64,000 nt of DNA, taken from NCBI GenBank assembly GCA_033296885.1, contig MU863955.1, positions 1 through 64,000 of the forward strand, written 5' to 3'. The notes under the pieces are model-generated. The model saw only the letters and a list, made by a program, of their open reading frames with translations. It was not told the origin of the DNA and made no database searches. The DNA comes from Triangularia verruculosa (Eukaryota; Ascomycota; Sordariomycetes; Sordariales; Podosporaceae). Shown in pieces: positions 35,119 through 47,268 of this stretch. Position 1 is the stretch's first letter. The number at the start of each line of letters is the position of its first letter. The position numbers were made by a program, and so were the translations under genes.

Positions 35119-35292
35119 AAAGCTGAAGACTACGGCAGTAGGGTCGCCGACATGGAAGCCATGAAGGCCTCCGCAGTAACCGAAGTAGATGCAGGACGTA
35201 CTTACCTAAGTACATGTAGGTACATAGAGATAAAGGCAGCCGTCGGCATCTAAAACACGGCAAAATGCGAAAAGAGAAGAACATAAGTAGGA

Positions 35293-35348
35293 GTCGATAG
35301 AATAGATTAATCACCCGCCCAATCGTGCCTTGCATACCCGCTTGACAT
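35293..35348 (+). repeat. Imperfect direct repeat, copy 2
   Basis: Begins GTCGATAGAATAGATTAATC and ends GCCTTGCATACCCGCTTGAC. It shares the 16-nt core CCTTGCATACCCGCTT with copy 1. Copy 2 has about 10 extra bases in the middle. Confidence 0.6.
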
Positions 35349-35644
35349 CATCGCCACATCCAATAAAGACAAGACACCACTACAAACCATCTCCACTGAG
35401 GGTAGAATTACAAATACATCTAGAACACATTCTAGGAGCAAAGCCCCCGCCGGCCGCAGCTTCAAATGGGCGCCAACACGCACACACACATGGAACTCAA
35501 CTGTTCAACCTCTCGAGCTAGATGCAATCCTCTACATATCGCGACCCAGTATAGCATCCAACGATAACTATTGCATCTTGCCAAAAGCCTCTCTAATCAG
35601 GTATTCTTCTATCTTGACAGATCATCTTAAATCTTATCATCGGC

Positions 35645-38600
35645 TCAAGCCTCCCCCAAAGTCCCACTCTCCAACAGACTCTCATAAAACTCCTTCTCCA
35701 AAAACTTGGCCACGCTCACATCATCGCTCAACCCCTTCCTCTTCCTCGTCTTGAGCACAAAGTCCCTCGCCGTCGCCTGCGCCGTCGCCATCTGCAGCGG
35801 CCTCGTCACCTGCTCCTTATCCAGCGGGTCGCCAGGCACCATATTCCACCTGTCAAACACCAAGCTCACCATCGCCTGCCCCGGTGTGTTGATCCTCAGA
35901 TCCGTCTCAAACCCAAAGCTGTCAATCACCGGGATTAACCCATTGACTCTATACAGCGGCGTTCCGGCAATGGGGCCGTCAGACAACACATGACCGCGGC
36001 GGCGGGCGAGAATGTTGTAGACCATTGATACCGAGTCCTGGGGACCAGTCATAGACACGGAGTAGAGGGGTTCCATCAGCCTGGGCGAGGCCATCAGGAA
36101 GGAGGAGTAACACGCCCGGCGGGCGGTAGGGATGATCTGCCCGCCTCCGCGGAAGATGGTTTCCTGTGCAAGGGCGACATCGATGAGGCGGAATTTGGTA
36201 TTGCGAATCGCTAAAAGACGAAAAAAACGTTAGCATGTGAAGGGTTAGGGGTGAGTGACATGAACAAAAGAGCAAGGTTTAAACAGTATGCTGTGCCATT
36301 ATCAAGCATGCAAGTCCAACCCCGCCGAACACCCCCCCACCGATTCCTCTCCACCATCCTGTCTGTTGTCAAAGAACAGGTGACAGGGCAAGGGGGCCAT
36401 CTGGGGAAGCTGTCTAGACTGCCTGCAATGATCTGACAAGGGGTGTCTGTAGCCTGCATGCACCCATGCCTCTGTGAAATTCTGATTTGAGCAGGTGGCC
36501 AAACTGGCAAGCCATCATTATGCACGGCACCCGCACAGTTGGCCACCCCAAAAATGATAGGCACGCTTGTGCCATACTGCACTGCAGGAACAGATGCGCA
36601 GAAACCAAAATGAAACAGAAGGGTAGCATGTAGAAGGATTCTAAACTCACGTTCTTCACATAGTGGGCCTTCTCGGGTGGCCCACGCAAAGCCTTGACGG
36701 ATTGACTCCTTCACTGTGGCTAAACGTTTCTTGTCGACCTGGGGAATGGAGCAAGATCTGTTAGTCTACTGGTGGTGCGGTAAGGGAAAAAAAAAAAAGG
36801 CCCGATTTGGGCGATCCGGGGAAGAACCTCGGCAAACCGGGGTGCCGAGTGAATGACGCAGAGGCGTGCAGTGACGGGAAGAAACTCACCTCTCCTGGTA
36901 ATGTGTCGTCTTGGAGGATATTCGGACCCATCTCTTCCGGTCCGAAGGCCCAGATGCTTCTGGCCGCCAGCAGATCCCAATCGTACTTGTCCACAAAGAA
37001 TTTGGCTGTCTTTCGAGGCGGGTCCCGTATCCTCACTGCCCCTGACTCGATGTCCTTTGCAATACCGTCGTCTAATGGCTCGGCCACCATTGTGATGGTG
37101 TTCTTCTTGTTTGGCGTGATAGCATAGCACTTGGTGGCTGACATATCTTGTACCGTTTCACAGAACCGCACCACGGGGTCTGAGACACGGACCTCCATAT
37201 CGGCGTATAGACGGCGCAAGTCGTGTAACACACAATCCATGTAGAGCTCACCAGTTCCAAGAATGATGTGCTCTCCCGACTCTTCTACCTTGGTGGTAAC
37301 CAAAGGATAGCTCTTATTGATCTTTCGGATGCCGTCGAGCATCTTTGGTAACTCTGAGGGGTTGATGGGCTCTACCGCCACCTTCAGAACAGACTCGGTG
37401 AGGTGAGTAAGGGGCTTGAAGATGTAGGCGTCTTCGTCATCCTCGAACTGCTTGGCGACAATCGTACCGGTCTTCACGATCGAATTGTCGACGCCGCCCA
37501 GCAAGACCCAATTTCCAGCAGGCACCCCATCAGTCGGAATATTGTATCGAGTTTCGGCAATGAAGACCTCGGCCACTCTAGCCACCACCATGTCTTCCTC
37601 GTCGTCGATCGAGTAGCCTTCACCCAATACCCGAACCTCGGCGCCTGGTTGCGCAATACCACTCATCACTCGCCCGAAAGCATTGAAGCTCTTGGCATCG
37701 GCTGTATTAAACAGCTTTGTGACATAGATGACCAATGGTCCATTCTGATCACAAGCCTTCATTGATTCGGCAGTTTTTGTGTCGAGGGGACCGGTATAGT
37801 AGCGCTCAAGCTTCTTTTGAGCCGCTTCGGCCGGAGAAGGGACGTGTTCGCAGACCATGTCGACAAATCCAGTGGAAGGCCCGAAGAATTGCTCACAGAC
37901 CAATTTCAGGAGGACCTTGGGGTCAGTCTTGTACTGAGAAGGCTTGAGCTGAATGCCAAGTTTCGCAAGAGTACCCTTAAGATCCTCCGGGCTCTGACTA
38001 ATAGTGTGGGAGTAGATCTTGTAGATAGGCTCGAGGACAAAGTTGACAAATGACCGCTTTGCGCCCTCGTCGACCGGTTTCCTGGTGAAACTCCGTTTTC
38101 GTGGGTTGAAATAGACGTCTCCCCAAAGGCGCTTGGAAAATTCTTCAGTATTGACGCCCCCAAAGCTGTCGGAGTACATCTTTGCAAAGGATTTCAGCGT
38201 GAAGCACCAGCCCATGGAGGTGCAAGCGAACAAAACATTGCCCTTCTCCGGACTGACCCGTCTCGATTCACCCTTGCCAGGGATCGTATTCTCGATAACG
38301 GTGTTGACTTCCTCGATGACATGCTTCAGCTTGTAGTAGGCGTCGTTGGGCGGCAGCTTGAGTTCCAGAATCAGGCGGTCCATCTTGTTGACGATCAAGG
38401 TGATGGGGATATCCTCGAGAACCGCATGTTTGATGATCTGCTCAGTATTGACCTGAACTCCTTCCACCACATCCACCACTAAGCACACGCCGTCGACCAA
38501 CCGAAACGCCGCAGCAACCTCGTCCACAAAATCCACATGCCCGGGTGTGTCGATGATGTTGACAAGGTGTGACTTCCCCTTGGTGTTAGGGAGAACCATC

Positions 38601-39396
38601 GTCATCGGCGACGCTTTGATCGACAACCCTCGTTCCCGCTCGAGCACATGCACATCGGTATATCTGAGCTGTTCGTCCCGCTTCTTTCCTGTTCTCTTTT
38701 CTAGTCTGTCGTTGATGTTGTGCGTCTCCAAAACGAGCATGTCCATAAACGCCGTCTTTCCATGGTGCAGGTGCCCAGCCAAGGCGACATTTCGAATCTG
38801 TTCGGGGTAGTTCATGAGATCTGCCATGAAGCTGCGGTCGAAAAACACTGGTGGGAGGTCGGCCTCTTCGATGCTGAACTTCTTTTGCTCGACGGGGGCA
38901 ATGATAGGCTGTGTCAGTGGTTGCGCATCCTCCTCTTGAACCATAGTCTCAACGCCCTCCCCATACACCTGGGCTGCGGTCGGATAGTACTGCTTGTCCT
39001 CATGGAGGATCACGGCGTTTGATGGACCATCATCTGGACCCGATGTCAGCTTTCTTCCTCCAGGCGCATTCGAGCGCAACACCAGGCAATGCTTACCGTC
39101 AATTTCCATCAATTCCTGGCCAGTGACCTCTGGTGCCTCTTCGGGATAGTCATCGTAGGCGTAGTTGCCCGCATCCACACCATGTTCGGACTCTTCTTCG
39201 GAAGCTTCGGCCTCGCCACTGGTATTCTGGAGTTAGCATGGATCAAGAGTGCCATGCTGCCCGTCGCAAAAGACCTGCGACTGGGATTGACGAAGTAGAA
39301 ATCGAGAGAACAAAACAACAGGGAACAAATCCAGGGGTGAAGAGAAGGGTGAACGTACATAAAGTTTCCAAACTCGTCATAAAGATCGTCATCCAT
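35645..39396 (-). CDS. SNU114: U5 snRNP GTPase SNU114 (EFTUD2)
   Basis: Four exons: 39359-39396, 36890-39218, 36651-36738 and 35645-36210, giving 1006 residues. The start MDDDLYDEFGNFIGEAEAS is the family's conserved acidic N-terminus and spans the first splice. The EF-2-like GTPase domain shows GHLHHGKT (P-loop), DTPGH and NKMD. Domains II-V follow, including the ELYMDCVLHDLRR region. The C-terminus is joined by the splice giving CEEPIRNTKFRLIDV and includes GGGQIIPTARRACY. SNU114 controls Prp8 and Brr2 during spliceosome activation and disassembly. The last intron is 440 nt, long for this genome, and the third exon is only 88 nt. Confidence 0.95.
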
Positions 39397-40380
39397 TTTT
39401 GTGGGGGGTACGAGAGTTTGAAGTTGATTTTGGCTGAATTGAGGCTCTCGTCGCGTCGTCGCGATCATTCACCAAGCACCTGGGTCTCCAAAAATTAATG
39501 GTTCCAGGCTGGCAGCGCACGAGCCAATGGCGCAGGCCAAGTCCCGGCAGGCAATTCGCTGGAGATGGTAATCACAGTGTGTGTGGTCTGTGTCAGCTTC
39601 AATCCTCACTGTACAACCTTCCAACGACGTATTTTTCTCTCGTCCCAGTTTCAAAGAGCGAAAATCCGTATATGACACAAGGGTAATTGGGAAACTAATG
39701 TCAGGTTCAATGATGGGAAATTTCATGTGTGTCATACCGACTTGTATCGAGGTTGGAAACAGATCTGAGTAGATTCCACATACATAACCCTGGGCTTGGC
39801 TTGCCCAAATATAATACCTGACATTGCATCTTGCGGACCGCCGTAGCTCAGCCCATCACAGCTCCGCTGATCGGATCAGATTGTTTATCAGATCAAATTG
39901 ATCAAGAAAGACAGGGGAGGCCCCTGGCACATCCTGTCAAGGCAAAGCCGGGCAGCTGCAAGGGGCCAAGACCTCAAGAAACGAGTCTTTTTCATGCCAC
40001 CTCTGCGGACGAGAACAATGATAAGTAATCAGGAAAACAATGTTTCCGTGGTGACCTTTGTTGGGCTCCAAATTCGAAGCGGTGGCGGCACGCGTATCCA
40101 GAAGAAGTTCAAAGTGCATGCGAGGCAAATCAACGGCTCAGGAACGGCCCCGCGGGGGAAACCGTCTTTTAGTGTACAGCAGGTCTTCTCCAATCGATGT
40201 CAAAGGCGAAGTGGAGGAACAACCCGAATATGGTGGGGAGTGGAAGGGTCCAGTTAGGCGGTGTGATCATCCCATCAGTGCTGGGGATTTCATAAAACAA
40301 ACCTCCCCCCCATCACCACCCCTCCATTCTTGAAATTCTCTGAATTCTTCAGTTTCCAAACTCGCACACATTCCTTCAAG
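39397..40380. promoter_or_regulatory. Divergent intergenic region, SNU114 / ERG10
   Basis: About 980 bp shared upstream DNA. The 60 bp before ERG10 are pyrimidine-rich (CCTCCCCCCCATCACCACCCCTCC), typical of strong fungal leaders. No gene is supported. Confidence 0.5.
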
Positions 40381-41855
40381 ATGGCCGGCCTTCCTCCTGT
40401 TTACATCGTCAGCGCGGCGCGCACTCCTCTCGGCAGCTTCCTTGGGTGAGAACCCCTTTAACTACCCCACCATTCGGGGGGCAGAAACAGCATCTGCCCA
40501 ACAATATCTCCACAAGTTCAACGACCCGTTCGGACAACGCAAGCTAACCTTCTGTCCCTTACTCTAGCTCTCTCTCGAGCCTCACTGCCATTCAGCTCGG
40601 TTCCCATGCCATCAAGTGTACGTATATGTCAGACAACCGCAAGGTCGTGCCATGCACGGTGAGAGAACGACCAGTTTGCTAATCAGGGGTAAACAACAGC
40701 CGCTGTTGAGCGCGTGCCCGAGATCAAGCCCGAGGATGTGGAGGAGGTCTTCTTTGGCAATGTACTCTCTGCCAAGTAGGTGCCCTTTTTAGAAGTATTC
40801 AGGCCTATTTCGCGTGAAAACAAACTGACAATGTTCTCCCAACCAGCCTTGGCCAAGCCCCTGCCCGCCAGTGCGCCATCGGCGGTGGCCTCTCCGAGTC
40901 CGTTCCCTGCACCACCATCAACAAGGTATGCGCCTCCGGTCTGAAGGCCATCATTCTCGGTGCCCAGACCATCATCACCGGCAACGCCGACATTGTCGTC
41001 GCCGGCGGCACCGAGTCCATGTCCAACACCCCCCATTACCTCCCGAACCTTCGCACCGGCACCAAGTACGGTGACGCTGGCCTTGTCGACGGTGTACAAA
41101 AGGACGGTCTCCGCGACGCCTACGGTAAGCAGGAGCTCATGGGCATGCAGGGCGAGCTCTGCAGCCAAGAACACAACCTCTCCCGCGAGGCCCAGGATGA
41201 GTACGCCATCAAGACATACCAGAAGGCCCAGGCCGCCACCGAGGCCGGTCTCTTCACTGAAATCGCCCCCATCGAGGTTTCCGGTGGCCGTGGCAAGCCC
41301 GCCATCAAGATCGACCGCGACGAGGAGGTCAAGAACCTCAACATTGAGAAGCTGAAGACCGTCCGCCCCGTCTTCATTCCCAGCGGTGGTACCGTGACCG
41401 CTGCCAACGCCGCCCCTATCAACGATGGTGCCGCTGCCGTTGTCCTTGTCTCTGAGCGCAAGCTCAAGGAGCTCAACATCAAGCCCCTTGCTAAGATTCT
41501 CGGCTGGGGTGATGCCGCTCGCGACCCTGCTCGTTTCACTATTGCCCCAGCGCTCGCTATCCCCAAGGCTATCAAGCACGCCGGCATCACTGCTGATGAT
41601 GTCGACTACTATGAGATTAACGAGGCCTTCTCCGTTGTTGCTCTTGCCAACATCCAGCTTCTTGGCCTTGACGCCGAGAAGGTCAACGTCTTTGGTGGTT
41701 CCGTCGCCATTGGCCACCCTCTTGGTGCTTCCGGTGCTCGCATTGTTACCACTCTTACTTCCGTCTTGAGGGAGAAGAAGGGCAAGATTGGTGTTGCTGG
41801 TATTTGCAACGGTGGTGGCGGTGCTTCGGCCTTGGTTATTGAGAATCTGCAGTGA
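40381..41855 (+). CDS. ERG10: Acetyl-CoA C-acetyltransferase, cytosolic
   Basis: Four exons: 40381-40445, 40568-40617, 40700-40775 and 40847-41855, giving 399 residues, normal for thiolases. The start MAGLPPVYIVSAARTPLGSF lacks a presequence, so the protein is probably cytosolic. The acylated cysteine is in NKVCASG (near residue 92); the other catalytic residues lie in NEAFSVVA, GHPLGASGAR and ICNGGGGA. The enzyme condenses two acetyl-CoA to acetoacetyl-CoA, the first step of the mevalonate/ergosterol route. Exons 2 and 3 are short (50 and 76 nt) and their in-frame union gives GSFLGSLSSLTAIQLG and EEVFFGNVLSANLGQAPARQ. Third positions are very C-rich, a sign of high expression. The C-terminus lacks a peroxisomal SKL signal. 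Confidence 0.95.
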
Positions 41856-42207
41856 GTGTTGACCTTGGCTTGAAGGAAGTGTGATGCAGTTTGGATGTCC
41901 GATGGCTAGTTTGGCTATCGACATAGATATGTGGTGTCATGGCGTTTTATTCGGGCTACAAATACACAAAACATTTAATAAGGGATATGATCTGATTAAA
42001 GATGGTTATATTTCTTCGGCTTTAGGTCGGTAGCATCGTCGTCGTCGGTCTCGCAGCCTATTGCCAGGCCCAGTCTCTAATCTCTCGACCCTGAATGGGA
42101 AAGAAGAGTGAGAATAATAATACATCACCGCTTCCAAATCATGCTGAAGGTCTTCCAGTGTTTGGTGTTGTTTGTCTATTTTTAAGCGTTTGTCTTTTGT
42201 ATCTCGC
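41856..42207. other. Convergent intergenic region
   Basis: About 350 bp between ERG10 (+) and the WDR89-like gene (-), probably both 3' UTRs. Nothing else is seen. Confidence 0.5.
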
Positions 42208-43345
42208 TTATGTAGGTCTCCATGACTTGATACATCCATCTTCGCCACCGGTAACAACCAACTGTTGCTCATCGTAAAACACAAAACTGCGGACAAGCTC
42301 CTGCCCGTGAGCACCAGGAAGCCCAACAATGGTATCCCTATCCAAACCCCACTGCCCACTCGCACCCTTGGCGAGGTGAACAAGCTGGAACATCTCCTGA
42401 CTATTCTCCTTGTTAGCTCACACACATGCCTTCAGAATGTTGCCGAAAAAGGGGCTGCTTACTCTTGAGAACCTACACCCACCACCGCGCCCGCATTACC
42501 TAACTTGGGCACCACATTCGCCAAGTACTGGCATCCCATCACCTCGCGGATATCGCCCATGTCCAACAAGGCAGACCCCTGTTCGGGAGTCTCGTCTGAC
42601 ATGTCATAGAGGGCAAACTTCTCGTCGTGAGAAGCAGCGTAGAGCTCTGTGCCCTGGTTTAGGAACCCAGCATGGTGAATGGAGCCGTGGTTGAAGGTGG
42701 TGATGACGAGCTCGTCCTCGTCTGTGATGAGGGTATCGGAGATGGAGAGCAGACCGTCGGTTGAGCCGGAGAGGAGAAGGTTTGGTTGGATAGGGTGGAA
42801 GGTTAGTTCGGTGATGTCGTCGGAGTGGATCTCGTTGTACTGGATTTTGAGAGAGGAAGGGGAGCGGAGGTCCCAGAGGAGGATGGAGGCTTGGTGGTTG
42901 GCTAGTTCTGTGCCGGCGGCGAGGGAGTTGGAGGAGTTGGAGGTGGCGAGGGAGAAGATGGGGACGCGGTCGTTGTTGCCTGTAGTTGAGGTCGGTATTT
43001 CATGGACTCATAGTACCTAGGTATTCTGAGCGAAAGGCACTTACCTCCTATTTGCATGGCAGCCTTGATGGGGTTGGTCCGGAAGTCCCAGATGGACACA
43101 GTGCCATTTTCGCCGGCGGTGCAAACTATGGACTCAACAGGGTCATATACTTTGGCGCAGGTGAGGTTTCCATGATTCGTTCTGATTTGTTTGAGAGGAC
43201 CGGCGTTGAGTCTTGTGGGGTCGAAGAGACTGAGGGTTTGATCTGAAGCTGTGGCTGCGAGGCCGGTAGCAATGGGGAGAATTTCCAAGACGTAAGTCTC
43301 TGGAGATGAGTACTTGTAGCCGTCTACGGCTGCGAGGTGATACAT
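42208..43345 (-). CDS. WD40 protein, WDR89-like
   Basis: Three exons: 43045-43345, 42463-42979 and 42208-42400, giving 336 residues. The protein starts MYHLAAVDGYKYSSPETYVL. WD repeats are visible as DQTLSLFDP, NGTVSIWDFR, ASILLWDLRS, TDGLLSISDT and a final GEDGCIKSWRP. The last repeat, preceded by GAHGQELVRSFVFYDE, is typical of WDR89 and its fungal counterparts. Its biochemical role is not known; nuclear or chromatin association has been suggested for relatives. The splice acceptor of exon 3 (GAATAG) was chosen because it alone keeps the frame. Divergent from HRD3. Confidence 0.82.
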
Positions 43346-43855
43346 TTTTGGAGCGTGGTTCAGATGAGTTGTAGCCTCCTCTGTCCAGTGTAAGTGAGTG
43401 AGACTTGAAAGATTTTGGTTAGGTTGAAAAAGCCCTGGGTGCGAGTTTTTGTGAGAGCCAAAAGCTCTAACTTGAACCACATACAATTTGAGTTGATACC
43501 TATTTTAGCTGATCCTCCTAGCAGAATGTTTCCGGCAGAACTACAAAAGATTTGACTATGAGTGAGAATCAGTTCATTTAATACCTTGATGAAGTATATC
43601 TGATGGGGAAGGTGACTTGCAAGTGAAGGAACGGCTTGGCAGCTGGCGGCCACCTGTCCCGCCATTACAAGGACAGCTTACAAGACCCCTGTCGCAACAG
43701 GAGCTCTATGGATCTGGACAGCTTACAATCAACATTAACAACATCATCCAGACCACTTTTCGCCAAACCAGTTGGTCGATTCCCCGTTCGACTTTCTGGG
43801 CGAATTATGACATGACAAACTCTACCCATATCACTTTCACCACCACCAATCCACC
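43346..43855. promoter_or_regulatory. Divergent intergenic region, WDR89-like / HRD3
   Basis: About 510 bp containing both promoters. No distinct motif recognised. Confidence 0.45.
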
Positions 43856-46529
43856 ATGAGGCGGTATCTACTGTGGTTATTCCGTGAGCCAACCGTCCAT
43901 ACCGCATGTCGCAGAGACGCCCGCCATGGCAGCCCACTAACACACGTCACTTGCAGTGCTCTTGCAGGCCCTCGCCTTTTCCTACGCCGAAGCGCAAACT
44001 GATCAACGTGTTCTCGCCGGCGATTCAGCGAAAGCGAAACAAGCACACGACGATGGAATCCGCGCAGAGATGGCTTCGGCCCAAAATGGAGGGCAGGACA
44101 AGCAACCAGGCGCCGAACTCGTCCATTCCGCCATGTCCGAACTACGAAAGCTATATCAGCCATTACATCACAAATCCAAGAGACACCAAGGCGTTGTCAG
44201 CATGATCCTGAACTTCGCTCTCAAAGCCATCCCAACACTGCGGCTCACTGCACCCCCGGCCGAGACATCGCAACCCACCGCGAGCCTGAGCGGACCGCTC
44301 CTACATGCATCCAAGCTCCTCAATGAAGCTGCACGACAGAACAACTCGGATGCCCTGTACATTCTGGCCGAGATGAACTTCTACGGCAATTTTTCACACC
44401 CGCGAAACTTTAAGGAGGCTTTCAACAATTACCACAAGCTAGCGTTGCTCAATGGGAACAACTCGGCCTTGTACATGATGGGACTGATGTATTCAACTGG
44501 AATCGGCGGTGCGGTTGAGGCGGACCAAGCCCGGGCGCTTCTATATTATACGTTCGCTGCCAATAGGGGCCACACGAGAGCACAGATGTCACTGGCGTAC
44601 CGGCACCACGCAGGAATTGGGACATCTAAGAATTGTGACATGGCCGTCAAGTATTACAAGCTGGTTGCTGACAAGGTGATTTCATGGTACCGTTCTGGCC
44701 CGCCAGGAGGCATGCGCTGGATCGACGAAGCACACAGGATTGCCGACGAGCTTGGAGGTGTATATGGCGAAGGAGCCAGCGCGTACAGTGCCGGAAGGGA
44801 AAGCGTCCAGAAGACGGCCGACTCTTATGCTTCGATCGAGGATATCATCGAATATCTCAACCTAATGTCGCAGAAGGGCGATTTCAAGGCCTCTTTCAAT
44901 TTGGGCAGAATTTATTACGAAGGGCAGAGGGGTCACGAGGTCAACCTGGCCGAGGCAAAGAGGTACTTCTATGAAGTTGCGCAACAGTACTGGATCAAGG
45001 GACAGCAAGTCCAGAATCCCAAGCCTGGGCTCGATAAGTATGCAGCCAAGGCGGCCGGGTACATTGGGCGCATGTACATGCGTGGAGAGGGCGTCGACCA
45101 GAATTTTGTCCGAGCCAAGTATTGGTTTGAGAGGGGTTCGATTTTGAAAGACTCCCAGTCACAATACAGTCTCGGCTTGCTTTACCTCCATGGCCATGGG
45201 GTGCCTATCGACGTTCCCAAAGCAACCGATTTCTTCAAAGCGGCTGCTATGCAGGACTACCCTTATGCCGAGGTCGCCCTTGGCGCTCTTCACCTCGACC
45301 AAGGCAGTACGGAAGACCTTGCGGCAGCGAACCACTACTTCGAACTGGCTGCCAGGTGGGCCAACATTGAGTCATATTACTACCTCGGCGAGCTGAACCT
45401 TCTGGGAGTTGGTCGTGAGAAATCATGCAGTGCCGCTCTGGGCTATTTCAAGAGTGTCTCTGAAAGGGCCGAGCCTTTTGTGTCGTCCTGGGCCGAAGCT
45501 AACCTGGCATATGACGACGGCGATGAAGAGCTTGCTCTGCTTGAATACCTAGGTGCTGCCGAACAAGGTTATGAGAAGGCCCAGAACAACGTTGCTTTCA
45601 TGCTTGACCCGGAGCAATCGCTCCTCGATATTCCCCAGTGGCTCTACCACAGAGCTCTTAAGTCACCCCTCCTGCGGAATCCTCGTCTCGCCCTGACATA
45701 CTGGACTCGTTCCGCCCGCCAGGGCAATATTGATTCCCTTGTCAAAATGGGAGATTATTATCTCAAGGGCATCGGGGCAGAGCCCGATGTGGACAAGGCG
45801 TTGCAGTGCTATCAGGGAGCATCAGAGTATCAGCAAAGCGCGCAAGCTATGTACAACCTGGGTTGGATGCACGAGCACGGAGTTGGTCTGCAGCAGGATT
45901 ATCACTTGGCCAAAAGACATTATGACGCGGCATATGAGATCAATGAGGAGGCTTATTTGCCCGTGTCGTTGAGCTTGCTGAAGCTCAGGGCGAAGAGCGC
46001 GTGGAATACATTCACCAACGGGGCAATCAACAGTATTCAGGACGAGCCAGGTACGAATGACCTCTTTGAGTTTTGCTGATACCATAAGCTGACATTACTG
46101 GCAACAACAGTCGAAAAGAAACACTGGTCACTCCGCGAGTGGATCAACAACTTCCTCCAGGAAGAGAATGCCGGTGGGCAGTTGTATGATGATTACTACG
46201 GGGACGAGTACTATGATGACGCCGCTGCCGCTCAGAATGGTGCGGGCCCTATGCCCGGGGGTGATGGGCCAGACTTTGATGAGGATGGTGTGCTGGATAG
46301 CTTGATCATTTTGGGGCTGGTTAGTGCGCTGGCCTTTTTGCTCATGTACAGGGCACAGAGACAGCAAAGGCAGGAGGAAGCGAGAAGAAGGGAACAACAG
46401 GGCGTCATTGTTGGTGGGCAACAACAGCCACTTAATGGGGGGGCAGCACCTGCGGCTGCCGGAGCGCCATTTCCTCAATTAGGGCAACCGGGATTTGGGG
46501 GTTGGGGTCCTGGAGGGGTTGGTCATTGA
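43856..46529 (+). CDS. HRD3: ERAD ubiquitin-ligase subunit HRD3 (SEL1L)
   Basis: Three exons: 43856-43883, 43957-46050 and 46111-46529, giving 846 residues. The 28-nt first exon and the start of the second encode the signal peptide MRRYLLWLFLLLQALAFSYA. The lumenal part carries many Sel1/TPR-like repeats, recognisable as A-x-Y-x-L-G-x-M/L-(Y/H)-x-x-G (for example ALYMMGLMYSTGIGG, AGYIGRMYMRGEGV, AMYNLGWMHEHGVGL). A single transmembrane segment lies near residues 770-788 (LDSLIILGLVSALAFLLMY). A Gln/Arg-rich then Gly/Pro-rich cytosolic tail follows. HRD3 binds HRD1 and delivers misfolded glycoproteins for ER-associated degradation. Length is close to yeast Hrd3 (833). Confidence 0.93.
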
Positions 46530-46951
46530 CTCGCGAGGGACTGGTAGTCCCAGGGTTGAAGGAGAATTCATTATAAGGATGGCATAGGAGAGGACAGCGG
46601 AGGTTGTGGTAGGTCAGGACATTCAACGGATGGAACCAGGTGTATCATAAGGGCACATATTAAAAAAGCATTGAGCGAGGCGTATTATTAGGGTGGCTTT
46701 TTTTCTTTTCTCTTTTTTTTTTGGTTTGTTATGTTAGTCGGTAATAGATTCAGATCTTCAATATACGAGTCTCGAGGATGTGTATGTGATGGATGGTGTG
46801 GTGTTTTGTACAAGGAGCTTGGGCCACTTTGGACCACAGCCGATCTGATTGGTTCTTGCACTCATCAACCGTTGTACACTCACTGTGGATTTCTTTCACA
46901 CATTGAACGTCAGTTCACTCATAGACTCTTCTGAGACCCAGCCTCAAAATC
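46530..46951. other. Intergenic, HRD3 3' / mitochondrial protein 5'
   Basis: About 420 bp between two plus-strand genes. T-rich run near 46700-46720. Nothing else is seen. Confidence 0.5.
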
Positions 46952-47236
46952 ATGGCAATCCAACTACGGCTGATTGGGAGGCTCTCACGAGTACCACTCA
47001 GCACTGTGGTGCGGGGAGGTGTCAATTTGTCGAAATGCCCACGCATTGCCACCGTCCGAACCCTCTCATCACTCACAGCCCCGAGGACAGCAGCACTTAG
47101 ATCACAATGGCTAGGGAGTCAACCATCACTTATTCTGAGGGCAACTTTTGCGTCGAAATCATCCACTCAGAGTTCGGTCAAGAATATAGCAGTGGAGGAG
47201 CAAGCCTTGCTCGCCGAAGCCGAAAAAGCCAAAGGC

Positions 47237-47268
<32 letters not shown>

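Larger units (their letters stand above)
32364..35644. other. Gene-poor convergent region (3.3 kb)
   Basis: Lies between the 3' ends of CIA2 (+) and SNU114 (-), where fungi usually have only a few hundred bp. The section 33.4-34.3 kb is AT-richer than its surroundings, and an imperfect direct repeat lies at 35.07-35.35 kb. No open frame resembles a protein. A decayed, possibly RIP-mutated element is one explanation, not shown. Confidence 0.5.

Noticed and set aside
35325..35346. CCTTGCATACCCGCTT as a possible tRNA or transposon terminus
   Set aside because: No cloverleaf or B-box context and no target-site duplication; kept only as a direct repeat.
40683..41924. 413-codon minus-strand open frame opposite ERG10
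   Set aside because: Gly/Leu/Val-rich shadow caused by the strong C bias at third positions of ERG10.
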